Virus record (IMG/VR): IMGVR_UViG_3300034152_000551
Span: 1 to 20,013 of that record
Length of the DNA stretch: 20,013 bases
Source: a virus
Strand: one strand, 5' to 3'
Both the position numbers and the translations under genes were made by a program. The first letter of the stretch is position 1. The number at the start of each line of letters is the position of its first letter. Under the pieces are notes generated by a model. It worked only from the letters and a program-made list of their open reading frames with translations, was not told the origin of the DNA and searched no databases. This document shows, in pieces, positions 1 through 6,208 of the stretch.

Positions 1-48
1 GTCGCAGAAGTCGTGAAACGGCACTAACTTACAGGGTGGGGCGTTCAT
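1..48 (-). CDS. 5' end of a leftward gene (partial, unknown)
   Basis: Read on the minus strand, a strong Shine-Dalgarno AAAGGAGG (60-53) is followed by two adjacent ATG codons (51-49 and 48-46). The second gives the better 4-nt spacing. The frame is open to the window edge for 16 codons, beginning MNAPPCKLVPFHDFCD. A sigma70-like promoter lies upstream on the same strand (116-87). Too little protein is visible to name a function. The position, divergent from the packaging and virion genes, suggests it opens the other transcription arm of the phage, perhaps early or replication genes; that is inference. Confidence 0.6.
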   Translation of the reverse strand, partial: MNAPPCKLVPFHDFCD

Positions 49-86
49 CATACCTCCTTTTATTTCGGTTGGAGAACACCTTTCGC

Positions 87-116
87 ACAATACATCCCTC
101 CTCCCCAATTTGTCAA
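87..116 (-). promoter_or_regulatory. sigma70-like promoter for the leftward gene
   Basis: On the minus strand TTGACA (116-111) is a perfect -35 box, followed after 18 nt by TATTGT (92-87), which matches the -10 consensus at four of six bases. Transcription would start near 80, giving a leader of about 30 nt with the ribosome site at 60-53. Confidence 0.5.
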
Positions 117-136
117 TTTGCCGTAGCCGTCCGGGG

Positions 137-218
137 GAAGGGGAGGGGAGTTGTATTCTATATATATATATTATCACTATAAAACATAGAAAAATATAGA
201 AGCCTCCCCCTCCCCTTC
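137..218. repeat. long inverted repeat with TA-rich centre in the divergent region
   Basis: The left arm GAAGGGGAGGGG (137-148) is perfectly complementary to CCCCTCCCCTTC (207-218). Inside it a second pair, TTCTATAT (156-163) and ATATAGAA (194-201), extends the stem past a small internal loop. The centre is almost pure A/T, including a (TA)n run at 159-170. It lies between the two divergent promoters. It could be a bidirectional terminator-like hairpin, a cruciform or protein-binding site, or part of an origin; the sequence does not decide between these. Confidence 0.6.
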
Positions 219-294
219 ACTCTCCTGATGCCTGTGTAGACTCTCGGTCTCACCACAGAACATGCACCGATTATTTTGTCTAAATATTAGATGT

Positions 295-322
295 TTGACA
301 ATTCGCTGAGAGAGGATATATT
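295..322 (+). promoter_or_regulatory. sigma70-like promoter of the rightward operon
   Basis: A perfect -35 box TTGACA (295-300) and a good -10 box TATATT (317-322) are 16 nt apart. The predicted start near 329 lies just before the ribosome site GGGAGG (331-336) and the ATG at 342. This argues against an upstream start at 291, because that reading would place the promoter inside the coding region. Confidence 0.7.
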
Positions 323-341
323 GTGCCAGGGGGAGGTTTTA

Positions 342-704
342 ATGACGAAAAACGATATTATTTCCCTCCTGGACCAGCCCGTCGTCGGGATCGATACCGC
401 CCGCCAGATCTACGAGGGCGCCGCCGGGGTGTATGCCCTGATGGACGACGACGAGAACGTCCTCTATGTCGGCCAGTCCGGCAACTTCGCCCAGAGGCTG
501 GCCAGGCACGTGACGGACAAGAAGAAGAAAGGCGTAACGAAATGTTGTTTGGCGGGCGTCCCGGACGCTGGTATGAGACTGATTCAAGAGACAATCTGGA
601 TCGCGTTGCTTCGCCCGCCTCTCAACACCGCAGTCATGCTCCGCATCCACTCAGGAAAGCTGACAGAGATTCGCTATCGCCGCCGAAAAACAAAGAGCGC
701 GTGA
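342..704 (+). CDS. GIY-YIG family endonuclease
   Basis: This 120-residue protein carries a compact GIY-YIG nuclease domain. The first motif is GVYAL, the second is VLYVGQS, followed by the NFAQRLARH helix with the usual Arg and His, and a late Glu in QETIWIALLRPPLN matches the metal-binding Glu and the conserved Asn of the family. Such phage enzymes are usually free-standing homing or DNA-processing nucleases that make single- or double-strand breaks. The ATG at 342 is chosen over 291 because GGGAGG sits 5 nt upstream and a promoter lies between the two. The stop codon at 702-704 lies inside the following tRNA gene. No DNA-binding domain other than a basic C-terminal tail (RYRRRKTKS) is seen, so the target is unknown. 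Confidence 0.85.
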   Translation: MTKNDIISLLDQPVVGIDTARQIYEGAAGVYALMDDDENVLYVGQSGNFAQRLARHVTDKKKKGVTKCCLAGVPDAGMRLIQETIWIALLRPPLNTAVMLRIHSGKLTEIRYRRRKTKSA

Positions 705-769
705 TCTAATGGTTAGGATGATGGGGTCTCAACCCGTCTGTCGGAGTTCAAATCTCCGCGCGCTCACCA
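695..769 (+). tRNA. tRNA-Glu (anticodon CUC), CCA encoded
   Basis: A full cloverleaf can be folded. The acceptor stem GAGCGCG (695-701)/CGCGCTC (759-765) has 7 perfect pairs. The D stem is 704-707/716-719 with GG in the loop. The anticodon stem ATGGG (721-725)/CCCGT (733-737) has the loop GTCTCAA and anticodon CTC at 728-730. The T stem CGGAG (742-746)/CTCCG (754-758) has the loop TTCAAAT. The discriminator is A766 and CCA is encoded at 767-769. The anticodon reads GAG, a common Glu codon in the virion genes. The first 10 bases overlap the 3' end of the GIY-YIG gene, and the terminase small-subunit ribosome site follows within about 10 nt. Confidence 0.92.
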
Positions 770-785
770 TATCTCAGGAGACCAC

Positions 786-1466
786 ATGGCACGAAGACGA
801 CCGCGACCGCCCCGCTCGCGTAAGCCATACAAGGGAAACCGGACCCTGCTCAGAGTCCTGAAGAAGGGGCTTGACGTCACGCGCCGGGATCTTGCGCGCT
901 TTAAGCCGGATACTAAGGATTTGGTCATCGTGATGGCCCACCTCCGAGGATATTGCGACCCGTGCGGGGTCGAATCGTATGCGCGTAATCTGCTCGATGA
1001 TGAGGCGGATGACCCGATCCTGACCGAAGCAGACGTGCAGCGCCGGATGGAGGATCCGGTGCGTATGGCTTGGATCAGCGGCAAGCTGATGGAGAACCAG
1101 GAGATGCTCTGTGGCTACATGTGGGCCTCCGTCTTTCAGCGTGCCGTCCGTGGCAATGACCAGGCCGCCAAGCTCTGGGCACAGCGTTTTGATCCGGCCT
1201 TTCGTCCCACTAATAGGACAGAGACTGTCACCGCCAGCCTGGACGTCAGTATTGTGGACGACCATACCAGGCAGTCCATGCTCGAGCGTGAGCTGCGGCG
1301 CCTCTTTGGCACCCCGGCCGCTGCCGAAGCCAAGGTCATCGACGTGACCCCCCTGGAGAAGCATGAACCCAAAACTGCGCGAGACCCTGAGCAGCCTGAC
1401 GCCCGAGCAGGTGGCGGAGCTTCCACCCGACATTCAGGTGCAGGTCCTCAAGCTCCTGCAAGCTGA
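786..1466 (+). CDS. probable terminase small subunit
   Basis: This 226-residue protein precedes the large terminase and has the features expected of a DNA-recognition subunit. The N-terminus is very basic (RRRPRPPRSRKPYKG), the middle is helical, and the segment FQRAVRGNDQAAKLWAQRFDP resembles the end of the DNA-binding or oligomerisation part of many small terminases, where a GN-x-A-x-K-x-W pattern is common. It would bind the packaging site and load the large subunit. The start at 786 has CAGGAG 5-10 nt upstream, just after the tRNA. The last 35 codons (Gly/Ala/Pro-rich tail) are read in a different frame over the first 104 nt of the large subunit gene. The assignment rests on position and general character, so it is probable, not certain. 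Confidence 0.65.
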   Translation: MARRRPRPPRSRKPYKGNRTLLRVLKKGLDVTRRDLARFKPDTKDLVIVMAHLRGYCDPCGVESYARNLLDDEADDPILTEADVQRRMEDPVRMAWISGKLMENQEMLCGYMWASVFQRAVRGNDQAAKLWAQRFDPAFRPTNRTETVTASLDVSIVDDHTRQSMLERELRRLFGTPAAAEAKVIDVTPLEKHEPKTARDPEQPDARAGGGASTRHSGAGPQAPAS

Positions 1467-2958
1467 GAAGCAGCTGCGCCAGGAGTTCCCGCTCGCGCAC
1501 AACAAGCCTCATACCGTGCAGGAGAAGTTCCACACCAGCTCGGCGCGCGTGCGGCTGGTGACCGGCTCGAACCGCGTGGGTAAGTCTCACATGGGCGCGG
1601 CTGAGGCATATTCTCACAGCCTTGGGTATTATCCGTGGCTGGTTCCCGGGCTGAAGCTCAAGCGGTCTGGTGGCAGGGTTACTCTCCCCATGCGGGACGA
1701 GGTCCCCTCTTCAGCCTGGGTCCGGAACGACCAGGGTACGCCCATTGACGTACCCAACAAAGGTATCATCGTTACCGGGCTCGGTCTGCGTCAGGGAATT
1801 GGTGGGGTGGTGTGGCCAAAGTTCGTGGACTTCGCCCCGCGAGAGATGCCAATCAAGACTTGGAAAGGGCCCTGGGGCCTGCCCATGCGCGCAGAGTTTC
1901 CGAATGGCTCGATCATCACGTTTGCTTCTAAGGAGCAGGACGTCTTCACATTTGAAGGCGTTGACTTGGATTTTGCCTGGATCGACGAGCCCGTCCCGCT
2001 CCGGATCTGGAACGGCTTGTGGCGCGGACTGACCGACCGCAAGGGCCGGGCCTGGCTGACTATGACGCCACTCGGGGCCGACGCCCGCTGGGTCCACTAC
2101 GATCTGGTCATGGGCGAACGCGACGACGTCTTCGTGATCAGCGGCCATATCGACGACAATCCGTATCTGGACCCCGAGGCGCGCGAGGCCTTCAAGAACA
2201 ACGGGAGCTGGACAGAGCAGGAGCGGGCGGCGCGGGTCGAGGGGAAGTTCGAGTTCCACTCCGACCAGGTGCATGCGCTCTTCAACCGCGAGTTCCATGT
2301 CGTGGAGCCCTTCGCGATCCCGTCGGACTGGCTCCGCGGGCTGACGATCGACCCGCACACGCGGCGGCCGTGGTTCATTGCGTGGTGGGCGATGAGTCCG
2401 ATGAACGAGGTCTTCTTCTACAGGGAGTGGCCCCCGCAGGACTTCCACCGTGTGCGGACGTCGACGATGACGACGCCTGACTACGTGAACCTGATTAAGG
2501 CGATGGAGGGCAAGGAGCACATCATGTTCCGGTTCCTCGATCCCAATTTTGGCCGGGCTCCGGCGGTGCGGGTCGGCAATGAGATCAAGACGCTCGAGGA
2601 TGAGCTGCGCGAGTACGGCCTCGAGTTCTTCACCGATATTAACGACAAGCTCGAGTACGGGCACGCGGTCGTGAATGACGCCCTGCGCTGGGATCAGTCA
2701 CGGGCCTGGGCTCCGGATAATCGTCCCGGGGTTTACTTCTTTCAAAACTGTAAGAACCTGATCATGTCGATGGAGTCGTTTTGCTACATGCCGTACAAGA
2801 GCGACACCCGGCTACATGAGCTGGTGAGTGAAGAGTTCAAGGACGGCGCGGACGTTGTGCGCTACACGCTCGTCGCTCCCAAGGTAGTCCCATCAGATTC
2901 TGATTCGTATGTGTCAGAAGACGATTGGGAGTCATACAACGACCCAGATTGGACCTGA
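1363..2958 (+). CDS. terL: terminase large subunit (packaging ATPase and nuclease)
   Basis: This 531-residue motor protein pumps DNA into the prohead and cuts the concatemer. The ATPase part shows Walker A GSNRVGKS (residues 68-75), Walker B DFAWIDEP (about 203-210, catalytic Glu 209) and a coupling motif TMTPLG (about 233-238). The RNase H-like nuclease part shows acidic residues in the expected order: Asp330 in LTIDPHTRRPW, Asp393 in FRFLDPNFG, and Asp494 in EEFKDGADVV. Length is normal for the family. The ATG at 1363 has GGAG at 1355-1358; a later start would approach or remove the Walker A region, so the 104-nt overlap with the small subunit appears real. It is followed after 15 nt by small membrane-protein genes rather than by the portal, which is unusual. 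Confidence 0.95.
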   Translation: MNPKLRETLSSLTPEQVAELPPDIQVQVLKLLQAEKQLRQEFPLAHNKPHTVQEKFHTSSARVRLVTGSNRVGKSHMGAAEAYSHSLGYYPWLVPGLKLKRSGGRVTLPMRDEVPSSAWVRNDQGTPIDVPNKGIIVTGLGLRQGIGGVVWPKFVDFAPREMPIKTWKGPWGLPMRAEFPNGSIITFASKEQDVFTFEGVDLDFAWIDEPVPLRIWNGLWRGLTDRKGRAWLTMTPLGADARWVHYDLVMGERDDVFVISGHIDDNPYLDPEAREAFKNNGSWTEQERAARVEGKFEFHSDQVHALFNREFHVVEPFAIPSDWLRGLTIDPHTRRPWFIAWWAMSPMNEVFFYREWPPQDFHRVRTSTMTTPDYVNLIKAMEGKEHIMFRFLDPNFGRAPAVRVGNEIKTLEDELREYGLEFFTDINDKLEYGHAVVNDALRWDQSRAWAPDNRPGVYFFQNCKNLIMSMESFCYMPYKSDTRLHELVSEEFKDGADVVRYTLVAPKVVPSDSDSYVSEDDWESYNDPDWT

Positions 2959-2973
2959 ACGAAAGGGGAAAAC

Positions 2974-3225
2974 GTGAGGTACCTGATTTACTGCGTGCCG
3001 TTCCTGGCTGGGTGCTCGTTCCTCGAGTCGGTAGCCGAGGAGGCAGAGGCGGTGGTCGAAGTGGCAGAGCCCGAGATTGCGGAGCGAGGCCCTGAGATCA
3101 TTGAGAAGGTGGGCGAGGCTGCGGGTGGCGACCCGGTGGCCATCGTCGGGGCGGCGGGTGCAGTGGCTGCGGCTATCACAGCCATTGTGGTGCGCTACAT
3201 CAAGAGGAAGAAGGCTGGCAAGTGA
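2974..3225 (+). CDS. small predicted lipoprotein with C-terminal membrane segment
   Basis: This 83-residue protein starts at GTG 2974 with AAGGGGAA upstream. The N-terminus is a short hydrophobic signal ending in a lipobox LAGC, with Cys14 as the predicted lipidated residue. The middle is acidic and rich in Ala, Val and Glu. The C-terminus has a hydrophobic segment (about residues 53-75) ending in the basic tail RYIKRKKAGK. A lipoprotein signal plus a transmembrane helix in such a small phage protein recalls lysis proteins (spanin or holin-like) or an envelope protein, but no family is recognised. Its stop overlaps the next start (GTGA). Membrane location is well supported; function is open. 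Confidence 0.7.
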   Translation: MRYLIYCVPFLAGCSFLESVAEEAEAVVEVAEPEIAERGPEIIEKVGEAAGGDPVAIVGAAGAVAAAITAIVVRYIKRKKAGK

Positions 3226-3569
3226 GTGTCCCGAAGAACTATCTCGACCTATTGCGAACGGTAGGTCGGCCTATCGGTGGTGAGATCGTTGCCGGCGAAA
3301 CGGCGAATCTTGCGGACAACGTCTGGACGGCGATCAATCTCAGCAACATTTTAGAGTTAAAGCTTGATGCCGTTGGCGAGATCGTTCTCGTCTCGACTGA
3401 CACGGGCGTTGGTAATCATTTCAAATTGGACCCAGCCAATCCGCCATTGTGTCTGACGTCGCTGCTCGGCCCGTCTGTTACGTTGTATGCGCAATCTAAC
3501 ACCGGAGAGTCTGGTGGCGTGCTCCAGTATTTCGGCCTGCGAAACGTCGCCGGCGGATTGGCAACATGA
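3222..3569 (+). CDS. small beta-rich protein, possibly virion-associated
   Basis: This 115-residue protein has a GTG start at 3222 overlapping the previous stop, preceded by the AAGAGGAAGAAGG purine run. After a short N-terminal helix (YLDLLRTVGRP) the rest is an alternating hydrophobic pattern with many Thr, Gly, Val and Asn (VWTAINLSN, GEIVLVSTDTG, SVTLYAQSN, GVLQYFGL), which suggests a single beta-sandwich. Small proteins with this pattern are common among phage virion accessory or decoration proteins. No family or catalytic motif is recognised, and the virion role is inference from fold character and neighbours. Confidence 0.65.
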   Translation: MSVPKNYLDLLRTVGRPIGGEIVAGETANLADNVWTAINLSNILELKLDAVGEIVLVSTDTGVGNHFKLDPANPPLCLTSLLGPSVTLYAQSNTGESGGVLQYFGLRNVAGGLAT

Positions 3570-3582
3570 TGCGGAGGAAGAA

Positions 3583-3825
3583 GTGAAGAAGCTACTTGCT
3601 GCCGTTCTGTGTCTCGTTCTCGTGGGCGGGTTGGGCCTGGTTATCTTGGACCAATGCGTTCTCGGCTTCATGATTCAGGGCAAGATCGGTTTGCGGCTGC
3701 CGGGTGGGGACATCATCGTTCTGAGCCCCTCAATCGGTACGAAGCGGGTCACGCCCAGGCCGCCGGCGCCCGAACCGGCTCCGTTGCCGCCGGGGATTCA
3801 GCGACTTCCTTCGACAAAAACTTGA
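3583..3825 (+). CDS. small membrane-anchored or exported protein with Pro-rich tail
   Basis: Starting at GTG 3583, which has a strong GGAGGAAG (3573-3580), the protein is 80 residues. An upstream ATG at 3487 in the same frame is less likely because it overlaps the preceding gene and lacks such a site. The N-terminus KKLLAAVLCLVLVGGLGLVI is a signal anchor, or signal peptide, directly after two lysines. A short polar region follows (GKIGLRLPGGDIIVLSP), and the tail is very rich in proline (RPPAPEPAPLPPG). A single N-terminal membrane helix with a Pro-rich periplasmic tail fits a lysis accessory or envelope protein. No family is recognised. Confidence 0.65.
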   Translation: MKKLLAAVLCLVLVGGLGLVILDQCVLGFMIQGKIGLRLPGGDIIVLSPSIGTKRVTPRPPAPEPAPLPPGIQRLPSTKT

Positions 3826-3843
3826 TTGCGGGGGCGGCAGGAT

Positions 3844-4077
3844 ATGGCGAATTCAAAGGACCTTGCGGACAAAATTGCTGAGGCGATCTCGAACCACGCC
3901 AATCTCGGGCAGATCTTCGCCCGGCTGGCGGGGTTCAACACTTCGTTCACGCTCGTCCGCAACGTGAACAACTTCATCACGGAGATCCACCTACTCGTGA
4001 GCGGGGTCTCCATGAGCAGGACGCTGGCCCGCGACGGCAGCGACTACCTGGCAGGGGCATCAGTCTGGACACTATGA
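3844..4077 (+). CDS. small hypothetical protein
   Basis: This 77-residue protein starts at ATG 3844, preceded by a G-rich stretch (3828-3837) that may act as the ribosome site. A TTG at 3826 in the same frame is a weaker choice. The first part looks helical (KDLADKIAEAISNHANLGQIFARLAGF) and the rest mixed, with no signal peptide or known motif. Its stop (4075-4077) is one base from the next ATG, so it is translated together with the adhesin-like gene downstream. No function can be given. Confidence 0.6.
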   Translation: MANSKDLADKIAEAISNHANLGQIFARLAGFNTSFTLVRNVNNFITEIHLLVSGVSMSRTLARDGSDYLAGASVWTL

Positions 4078-4078
4078 C

Positions 4079-5260
4079 ATGGCTTGGTGGAACGACGACT
4101 GGCACTTCAAGGTGCCGCTACACCATTGGCTGGCCACCAACACGTCGGGCGACTCGGCTGTTCACGGTATATTCGTGCAGCTCACGGCCCAAGACGTCCC
4201 TGGGGCGTTCGAGTCTGGTGATTCCGGCCTAATGGATGTGCGGTTCGTTCACGGCAGTGACCAGACTGAGCTGCCGGCCTACCGGGTTTACTTCGACGAC
4301 TCGGACCTGACGGGCCGGGGGGCCTGCTGGTTCGTATGCAACCCGTTTCCGTATTCTGACTTCGAGGACTCAAATTACTCGCAGCACCTGTGGGCGTACT
4401 ACGGTAATACAGGCGCGTCAGACATTTCGACCGCCGACGCATTCAAAGATGCTGGCTACATCTCGGTCTGGTTCTTCGACGAGGCCGGGCCGACAGCTAC
4501 TGACCTGATTGGTAATACCCATCTCTATGCTGCTGGGGAGACGCTGAACGCCTACGCCACACAGATGAGCCATCCGATCGGCCTCATGTGCTGGGAAATG
4601 TCTGGGGCCTCGGAGTACCTCTGGGCCCCCGAGTCTACGGCGTCGGCGCTAAAAGAGCCACACATATACGGGATGGCGCTGTCCTTCAACCGAATCTGGG
4701 GCTCGCGCCGGGCCTGTTGGGTGTCTAAGCCCGCGGCGGCCTGGCCATGGCAGTACGGTGGTTGGGGTATGGGCTGTAGACCTGACAATGCAACGTACCA
4801 CGAGCCACCTCACTTCTGGTTCGAGCAAAACGGCTTCAACTCTAACTACTCGCCGATGTTGGTAGACACATGGCACCATGCGCTCGGCCGCAAAGGTATG
4901 GCCCAGGGTGGCAGTCATTGGTATCAGCGTAATGATATTGTGGACCCACTCCGCGAACTCGGCTTCAACGCTGGCCCTCAGGGCACTTCGGATTCACTCG
5001 GTCTGTACTTCGGTAAGATCTACGACACGACGAATTGGAATCACCTGCTTACCGGTCGCTTTGCCTGGGCCGGGGTTTACGGTGGCTCACAGGGTCTTAT
5101 CAACATTGGCTGGCGGAACGCCGCCTATCTGACGATGCAGTCATTGAACAATAACTTGTTCACAGTCGGTGACGCATCAGGCAATTCAGGCTACGGGATC
5201 GGCGGCGTGACGCTGCGCCCCGACATGAATGACCTGATTGAGGTGGTGATCTTTGGCTAA
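4079..5260 (+). CDS. DUF2341-LamG-like carbohydrate-binding protein, probable virion adhesin
   Basis: This 393-residue protein opens with WWNDDWHFKVPL and continues with MDVRFVHGSDQTELPAYRVYF and LWAYYGNTGASDISTADAF, the characteristic lines of a DUF2341 domain (about residues 3-125), where WW-x-x-x-W, D-[IV]-R-F and YYGN are typical. The rest (about 130-390) looks like a concanavalin or LamG-type jelly roll: VDTWHHALGRK, HWYQRNDIVDPL and DSLGLYFGKI match its conserved strands. Together these usually form surface glycan-binding proteins. There is no signal peptide, which fits a virion part rather than a secreted one. The position between terminase and portal is unusual for an adhesin. The ribosome site is weak, so coupling to the upstream gene is likely. 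Confidence 0.75.
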   Translation: MAWWNDDWHFKVPLHHWLATNTSGDSAVHGIFVQLTAQDVPGAFESGDSGLMDVRFVHGSDQTELPAYRVYFDDSDLTGRGACWFVCNPFPYSDFEDSNYSQHLWAYYGNTGASDISTADAFKDAGYISVWFFDEAGPTATDLIGNTHLYAAGETLNAYATQMSHPIGLMCWEMSGASEYLWAPESTASALKEPHIYGMALSFNRIWGSRRACWVSKPAAAWPWQYGGWGMGCRPDNATYHEPPHFWFEQNGFNSNYSPMLVDTWHHALGRKGMAQGGSHWYQRNDIVDPLRELGFNAGPQGTSDSLGLYFGKIYDTTNWNHLLTGRFAWAGVYGGSQGLINIGWRNAAYLTMQSLNNNLFTVGDASGNSGYGIGGVTLRPDMNDLIEVVIFG

Positions 5261-5465
5261 TGACAATCTGACTCGATTGAAGAACGCGGAGAGCGCGGCT
5301 CTCGCTGACATCAACTTTGTTTGTGGGGGCCCGCTTCACCTCGAGTACCTGGACGCCCTAAACCGGGCAATCGCCGCTGGTGGCACGAACGACCAGAAGA
5401 ACCAGCAGGTCCAGGACCTTGCAGAGATGCTGTTTGTTAATCTCGAACTCGGAGGCCCGGTATGA
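5253..5465 (+). CDS. small hypothetical protein
   Basis: This 70-residue protein has a TTG start at 5253 with AGGTGG upstream (5241-5246), and it overlaps the end of the adhesin-like gene by 8 nt and the next start by 4 nt. The sequence is mostly helical (LTRLKNAESAALADI, HLEYLDALNRAIAAGG, QQVQDLAEMLFVNLEL) without membrane segments. It could be a small chaperone or structural accessory for the adjacent adhesin, but nothing in the sequence names it. Confidence 0.6.
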   Translation: MANDNLTRLKNAESAALADINFVCGGPLHLEYLDALNRAIAAGGTNDQKNQQVQDLAEMLFVNLELGGPV

Positions 5466-6208
5466 CGGAACCCTTCAACAAGATCGCCGCGCAGCTGCCG
5501 ACGCTGGGCGTGATCCTGAAGGTCCACCAGCGCACTGCTTCGCTCAACAAAGTCCTTGAGCAGCTGGCTACTTGGCCCGGCCGCCTGGTCAGCCGCATGC
5601 GCGTCGTCGTTCTGGAGGACAAGCTCGTCGCGCCAGCCGTGGACGATATCGTCATGGGCAGCGACATAGTGGACCAGGTGATCCGCCTGGACTACCAGGT
5701 CGTCGGGCCCGAGGGTGAGAAGTTCATGCAGGCCAGCAACGTCGGCCTGGCGGCAATAGAGTCCTTCAACCCGAACTGGATCTGGTACGCCGACGACGAC
5801 CGCTGGTTCGAGCCCGGCTACGAGAACGATGTGGCCGGCGCCCTGCTCAATCCTGATGTCGATGTCTGGAACATCCGGTCCATGTTTTTCTGGGAGGACC
5901 GGGGGATCCGCGAGGACTTCTTCAAGCATAACGCGCCGCTGCTCTGGCGCTGGCGGCCGGGCGCGCGGCTGGACCCGGCGCGGATGCTGGAGTGTCCGCC
6001 GGTCATATACGAAGCAGCAAAGGCCACTGGCCGCATGGGACAGCTTAGCTATAGACTACTTGACGTGGGGTACATTTCCTCCAAGGAGCGGCAGCGTGTG
6101 TTTGACGCTTACGCGCAAGCCGGGAAGATAGACTCGCTAACGACGTCGCTGCTGGACGAGAGTGTTCAGCTGCGCGCGTATGAGCATGGCGACCAGTGGA
6201 GACCGTGA
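5462..6208 (+). CDS. GT-A fold glycosyltransferase (family 2-like)
   Basis: This 248-residue protein has the shape of a short GT-A enzyme. The first strand and helix are LGVILKVHQRTASLNKVLEQL, the second strand is RMRVVVLEDK, and WIWYADDDRWFEPGYEND carries the D-x-D-like metal and nucleotide-sugar site (about residues 108-120). Hydrophobic and aromatic segments follow (DVWNIRSMFFWEDRG). It probably transfers a sugar from a nucleotide donor; acceptor and donor are unknown. ATG 5462 overlaps the previous stop (ATGA) with GGAGG at 5451-5455. Its own stop overlaps the portal ATG at 6208. Translational coupling to the portal suggests it is made with virion proteins and may act on one of them. Confidence 0.75.
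   Translation: MTEPFNKIAAQLPTLGVILKVHQRTASLNKVLEQLATWPGRLVSRMRVVVLEDKLVAPAVDDIVMGSDIVDQVIRLDYQVVGPEGEKFMQASNVGLAAIESFNPNWIWYADDDRWFEPGYENDVAGALLNPDVDVWNIRSMFFWEDRGIREDFFKHNAPLLWRWRPGARLDPARMLECPPVIYEAAKATGRMGQLSYRLLDVGYISSKERQRVFDAYAQAGKIDSLTTSLLDESVQLRAYEHGDQWRP

Noticed and set aside
151-183. Promoter TTGTAT ... TATAAA on the plus strand
   Set aside because: The spacing is 21 nt, too long, and the AT-rich core gives such matches by chance; the promoter at 295-322 is far better.
323-709. 128-residue plus-strand frame overlapping the GIY-YIG gene
   Set aside because: Arg/Pro-rich shadow in another frame; the GIY-YIG frame has conserved motifs and a proper start.
774-1433. 219-residue open frame on the minus strand over the small terminase gene
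   Set aside because: It is antisense to a gene with good ribosome site and context, has no ribosome site of its own, and long antisense frames are expected in GC-rich coding DNA.
1711-2664. 317-residue open frame antisense to the large terminase
   Set aside because: The opposite strand holds clear Walker and nuclease motifs; the antisense protein is Arg/Pro/Leu-rich with no recognisable domain.
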